Part shown: in pieces, positions 61,237 to 64,000 of the stretch
Position numbering within the stretch: the first letter of the stretch is position 1
Layout of the letters: each line of letters begins with the position of its first letter
Origin: Paenibacillus sp. SZ31
GTDB taxonomy: Bacteria; Bacillota; Bacilli; Paenibacillales; Paenibacillaceae
DNA: 64,000 nucleotides
Assembly: GCF_012912005.1 (NCBI RefSeq)
Contig: NZ_JABBEA010000014.1
Coordinates: 1-64,000, forward strand
Reading direction: 5' to 3'
Program-made: the position numbers and the translations under genes
Notes under the pieces: model-generated
What the model was told of the DNA's origin: nothing
Databases searched by the model: none
What the model saw: only the letters and a program-made list of their open reading frames with translations

Positions 61237-61306
61237 AACTGTGACTACCCCCGTAGAAGCTTATGTGTCGTTATCTTCGGAAAGGGGTTCGACTTCCCTC
61301 ACCTCA
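61235..61306 (+). repeat. Right attachment repeat (degenerate ssrA 3' copy)
   Basis: A copy of 51794-51865 with four substitutions up to the last bases and a diverged end (CTCAA instead of CTCCA). It marks the right border of the island. The T-arm pairing is weakened by one change, as expected for a copy no longer under selection. Confidence 0.85.
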
Positions 61307-61323
61307 AATCCACAACTTGTAGC

Positions 61324-61545
61324 TTAAAGATGACGTGACTCCATATTTTCCTTGTATACGAGTACCTTTTCTTCGTAATTACCAATCACCTTCTTGATTT
61401 CAAGAAGGTTACGTCTAGAGATGTGGTCCTTAAGTCAGAAAGCAGTTGTTGCAGATATTCTTCTGTAATGACTGCTTTTTCTTTTACCTAATGGGCTTCT
61501 AACAACTTCGTTTCCAGTTCAACCTTTTGCTGCTCTAATGCCCCT
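61324..61545 (-). pseudogene. Decayed C-terminus of a serine recombinase
   Basis: Minus-strand translation gives ALEQQKVELETKLLEAH, an in-frame stop, then KEKAVITEEYLQQLLSDL. After a frameshift near 61430 it continues RRNLLEIKKVIGNYEEKVLVY and KENMESRHL and stops at 61324. A coiled-coil stretch followed by ITEE...LL and a final KVxVYKxxxE is the pattern at the end of large serine recombinases. The gene is broken by at least one stop and one frameshift, and its N-terminal part is missing. It lies just outside the right repeat, so it may be the island's lost integrase or the residue of an earlier element. Between here and 61901 nothing else was recognised. Confidence 0.5.
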
Positions 61546-61901
61546 GAATTTCAAGAATGATAGGCTTATTAAACCACTAGCTACTACATTTAGAATGTTC
61601 TCGTTCTGAAATTCTACATCTACTAAACTTTTGGACAGGTGCCGTTTTGAATAGTAAGAGATACAGGGGGAGTTAGTTTGAGGAATACTCGAAAAAACAG
61701 TAGTGACTGAGTGGCTTGTTTATGTGACTCATTGCAAATTTTAATAAGTATGCCTCCAGACAGAAGAGCATGATCGCAGGTGCGATCAAAGGTTAGATTA
61801 GAGAGCAGGTGAAGTTGTGATTTCTTGACTAGACCGCGGCGTATAGACATGGAATAATAAGGGGGATGTAGCCAGTCAATTGCAGAGAGGGGTCATTATT
61901 T

Positions 61902-62543
61902 ATGGTCAATATCGCGATGGTAGAGCAGGAGTCTGTTCGGGAAAAGGTTGTGGCGTTCACGTTTGATGATGGGCCGCATCCGGTGTACACACCTCAAGTG
62001 CTTGAGATATTCCGCCGTGCGGGTGGGCAGGCAACGTTTTTCATGATTGGCCAAGAGATGGAGGCTCACCCGGAGATTGCGGCAGAGGTGCACCGGGAAG
62101 GGCATGAGATCGCCAACCATACGTACACGCATCCGAACCTGACCAAGTTGACGCTGGAGGAAGCCAGGGAGGAGCTGCAACGCGCAGAAAATCTTGTCCA
62201 AGAAGTCACGGGGCAACCTGCCCGCAGCTTCCGACCGCCCTATTTTGGAGTAAATGATGATATACTGTCTCTGGCGGCGGAGAGCGGATATCGCACGATT
62301 AGTGCGGTCAACGGTGATGCGAGAGATTGGGACAATCCCGGCGTTGAGCACATTCTGGAGCATACCCGGTCTGCGGTGAAACCCGGCAGCGTGCTCATAT
62401 TCCATGACGGATACGGGGATCGTTCCCAGACGGCGGAGGCGGTTCGTGTGTTGGTGGATGAGCTGGTCGCGGATGGGTACCGTTTGGTGACAGTAAGTGA
62501 GTTGCTGGACATTTCTCGTGAGCATGATGAAAAGACGACATAA
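61902..62543 (+). CDS. Polysaccharide deacetylase (NodB domain)
   Basis: A 213-residue metal-dependent deacetylase. The NodB motifs are in order: motif 1 FTFDDGPH with Asp22/Asp23, motif 2 HTYTH with His73 and His77, motif 3 RSFRPPYFG, and a motif 5-like VLIFHDGYG. No signal peptide or membrane helix precedes the domain, so the form is cytoplasmic or exported by other means. Substrates in the family are chitin-like sugars or peptidoglycan. GAGAGGGG precedes ATG 61902. Base composition returns to that of the core genome here. Confidence 0.88.
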   Translation: MVNIAMVEQESVREKVVAFTFDDGPHPVYTPQVLEIFRRAGGQATFFMIGQEMEAHPEIAAEVHREGHEIANHTYTHPNLTKLTLEEAREELQRAENLVQEVTGQPARSFRPPYFGVNDDILSLAAESGYRTISAVNGDARDWDNPGVEHILEHTRSAVKPGSVLIFHDGYGDRSQTAEAVRVLVDELVADGYRLVTVSELLDISREHDEKTT

Positions 62544-62550
62544 TCAAGTG

Positions 62551-62585
62551 GGCCCATCATTCTTTGAATGAAAGGGTCTTTTTTT
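62551..62585 (+). terminator. Terminator after the deacetylase gene
   Basis: A GGCCC...GGGTC outer stem with an inner CATTC-TTT-GAATG hairpin, followed by seven T. Confidence 0.75.
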
Positions 62586-62691
62586 AATATATATAATGCA
62601 AAGGAAGAACGGAGCGGAAGCACAAACTTTGCTTACCACCCTAATCTACTTTATAATAATAGGCTAAACTAGACTGCGTTAGGAGGAAACA

Positions 62692-63945
62692 ATGGACTTT
62701 ATCAGAAATCAACTAGAGGGAATGGGCATGAGTGAGCCATCCATTGGATATCTTTCGAATATAATTATGGTTATTTTTATAGCGGTGATCTCGGTGGTGG
62801 CGAATTTTATAGCCAAAAAGATTGTGCTGAAGACGATTAACCACATCGTTAACAACAATCGGTACAAGTGGGGCAACATCATTGTGGAGAAAAAATTATT
62901 CCATAAACTGTCGCATCTCGTGCCGGCGATTATCATCTATTATTCTGCTTATATTTTTCCACCCTATCAGGCCCTGATTGAAAAGGCTGCGATGACGTAC
63001 ATGATCGTTATCATGATTACGGTACTCAACGCACTGTTGAATGTCTTCGATGATATCTATCGTTCCTATGAAGTCTCCAAGATTCGACCAATTAAGAGTT
63101 ACATTCAGGTCGCTAAAATCTTCCTGTTCATTATAGGTGGGATTATCGTCATCTCGAACATGATCGGACAGAATCCGTTGATCATTCTAAGTGGACTTGG
63201 TGCGTTATCGGCTGTACTTATGCTGGTTTTCAAGGATTCCATATTAGGTCTGGTAGCCGGCGTTCAACTATCTTCGAATGATATGGTACGCGTCGGTGAC
63301 TGGATCGAGATGCCAAAGTATAATGCGGACGGCGACGTCATCGATATTACATTGAACACAGTGAAAGTGATGAATTTTGATAAAACCATTACGATGATTC
63401 CAAGCTACGCCCTCATTTCGGACTCGTTCCGGAACTGGAGAGGCATGCAGGTCTCTGGTGGCAGACGTATTAAGCGAAGTGTCTATATCGATATCAGCAG
63501 TATCCGTTTTTGTACCGAGGAAATGGTCGCGGAATTTGAGAAGATTCATTATCTGAACGATTATGTCTCAGCCAAATTGAAGGAAATTCAAGCATACAAC
63601 ATGGAGCACCAGGTGAATACGGAAAGCAATGTGAATGGAAGACAGCTCACCAATGTGGGAGTATTCCGAGAATATATCCATCAGTATTTGAGAAATCATC
63701 CGAAAATCAATAAAGATATGACGATGATTGTGAGACAACTAGCACCGGAAGATCGCGGACTACCCCTTGAAATCTACGCATTCAGCAATGATATTAACTG
63801 GGGTGTGTATGAGAATGTGCAAGCAGATATCTTTGACCACATTTTTGCGGTTGCGCAAACCTTTGGGCTGCGTGCATTCCAGAATCCAACCGGGCATGAT
63901 ATTGTGCAACTGAAAGAGGATAAACAATTTGCACGAGAGTATTAG
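62692..63945 (+). CDS. Mechanosensitive channel, MscS family (YbdG-like)
   Basis: A 417-residue membrane protein. Membrane helices lie near 22-45, 83-100 and 104-120, and a further one at about 141-162. The MscS pore helix and beta domain are seen in GLGALSAVLMLVFKDSILGLVAG and VRVGDWIEMPKYNADGDVID, split by a short gap. The C-terminal cytoplasmic domain is longer than in MscS and matches the YbdG-type subgroup. Such channels open on hypo-osmotic stress. AGGAGG precedes ATG 62692. It is a single gene with its own terminator. Confidence 0.88.
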   Translation: MDFIRNQLEGMGMSEPSIGYLSNIIMVIFIAVISVVANFIAKKIVLKTINHIVNNNRYKWGNIIVEKKLFHKLSHLVPAIIIYYSAYIFPPYQALIEKAAMTYMIVIMITVLNALLNVFDDIYRSYEVSKIRPIKSYIQVAKIFLFIIGGIIVISNMIGQNPLIILSGLGALSAVLMLVFKDSILGLVAGVQLSSNDMVRVGDWIEMPKYNADGDVIDITLNTVKVMNFDKTITMIPSYALISDSFRNWRGMQVSGGRRIKRSVYIDISSIRFCTEEMVAEFEKIHYLNDYVSAKLKEIQAYNMEHQVNTESNVNGRQLTNVGVFREYIHQYLRNHPKINKDMTMIVRQLAPEDRGLPLEIYAFSNDINWGVYENVQADIFDHIFAVAQTFGLRAFQNPTGHDIVQLKEDKQFAREY

Positions 63946-63962
63946 GTTTTTTTTCAATTCAT

Positions 63963-63996
63963 AAGCCGTTAACCCATCTGGGTTGATGGCTTTTTG
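63963..63996 (+). terminator. Terminator after the mechanosensitive channel gene
   Basis: AGCC/GGCT outer stem and AACCCA/TGGGTT inner stem (63964-63990) followed by TTTTT. Confidence 0.75.
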
Positions 63997-64000
63997 TCTG

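Larger units (their letters stand above)
51867..61306 (+). mobile_element. Genomic island inserted at ssrA
   Basis: About 9.4 kb bounded by the ssrA 3' end and its imperfect copy. It is visibly A+T-richer than the core DNA on both sides and holds a type I restriction-modification system, a hairpin-rich non-coding stretch and three small genes of unknown function. No intact integrase or replication gene lies inside, so it is probably immobile now or moved by a helper. The ssrA terminator at 51875 also lies inside the left edge. Confidence 0.8.

Overview
The window reads as a chromosome segment of a low-to-moderate G+C Firmicute of the Paenibacillus type. The basis is gene content and order: hprK-lgt-ppaX-yvoF, a his operon starting with hisZ and ending with hisJ, trxB/glcK/rapZ/glmR/whiA/HPr, clpP, cggR-gapA-pgk-tpiA-gpmI-eno, and secG-rnr-smpB-ssrA, with strong AGGAGG-type ribosome binding sites and some TTG/GTG starts. 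Almost everything is on the + strand. The exceptions are a small lipoprotein (25533-25985), clpP (37763-38359), tRNA-Arg and a recombinase remnant.

Layout. 1-304: three tRNAs (Phe, Tyr, Lys) and a terminator. 397-2821: a PucR/CdaR-type regulator and an MsmX/UgpC-type multipurpose sugar ABC ATPase. 3241-6528: HPr kinase, Lgt, PpaX, acyltransferase. 6931-14634: hisZGDBHAF(IE)J, followed by a 205-bp MITE-like element and a prs gene that would supply PRPP. 16137-25436: a carbohydrate locus with a membrane-anchored AraC-type sensor/regulator, a lipoprotein binding protein, two permeases, a sugar-phosphate isomerase-like protein and an unrecognised toroid-type enzyme; two cre-like sites suggest CcpA control. 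No ATPase lies in this locus, so the MsmX-type ATPase at 1697 may energise it. 26317-37591: TPR protein, trxB, AI-2E-family permease, glcK, rapZ, glmR, whiA, an HPr-type protein, and two secreted proteins. 37763-46373: clpP, tRNA-Arg and the CggR-controlled lower glycolysis operon. 46587-51866: secG, rnr, smpB, ssrA (tmRNA).

Accessory island (about 51867-61306). The 3' end of the tmRNA gene (51794-51865) is repeated as a degenerate 72-bp copy at 61235-61306. The 9.4 kb between them is AT-rich and carries a complete type I restriction-modification system (hsdM-hsdS-hsdR), a hairpin-rich non-coding stretch, and three small genes of unknown function. No intact integrase is present. Just beyond the right repeat is a decayed minus-strand fragment that reads like the C-terminus of a serine recombinase.

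The best candidate for something undescribed is the three-gene cassette 59451-61236. The second protein ends with, and the third begins with, nearly the same short motif (YEIxxSQIGxVGDNS). The third protein then has a charged helical region and a C-terminal hydrophobic helix. The arrangement resembles effector/adaptor pairs joined by homotypic RHIM/amyloid-like motifs in bacterial immune systems, and it sits next to a restriction system. This is inference from sequence pattern only.

Outside the island the window is housekeeping DNA with informative control elements: a CggR double operator right after the cggR promoter, cre-like sites, several perfect palindromes over promoters, and large folded intergenic elements. 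No CRISPR array, rRNA or intact IS element was seen.
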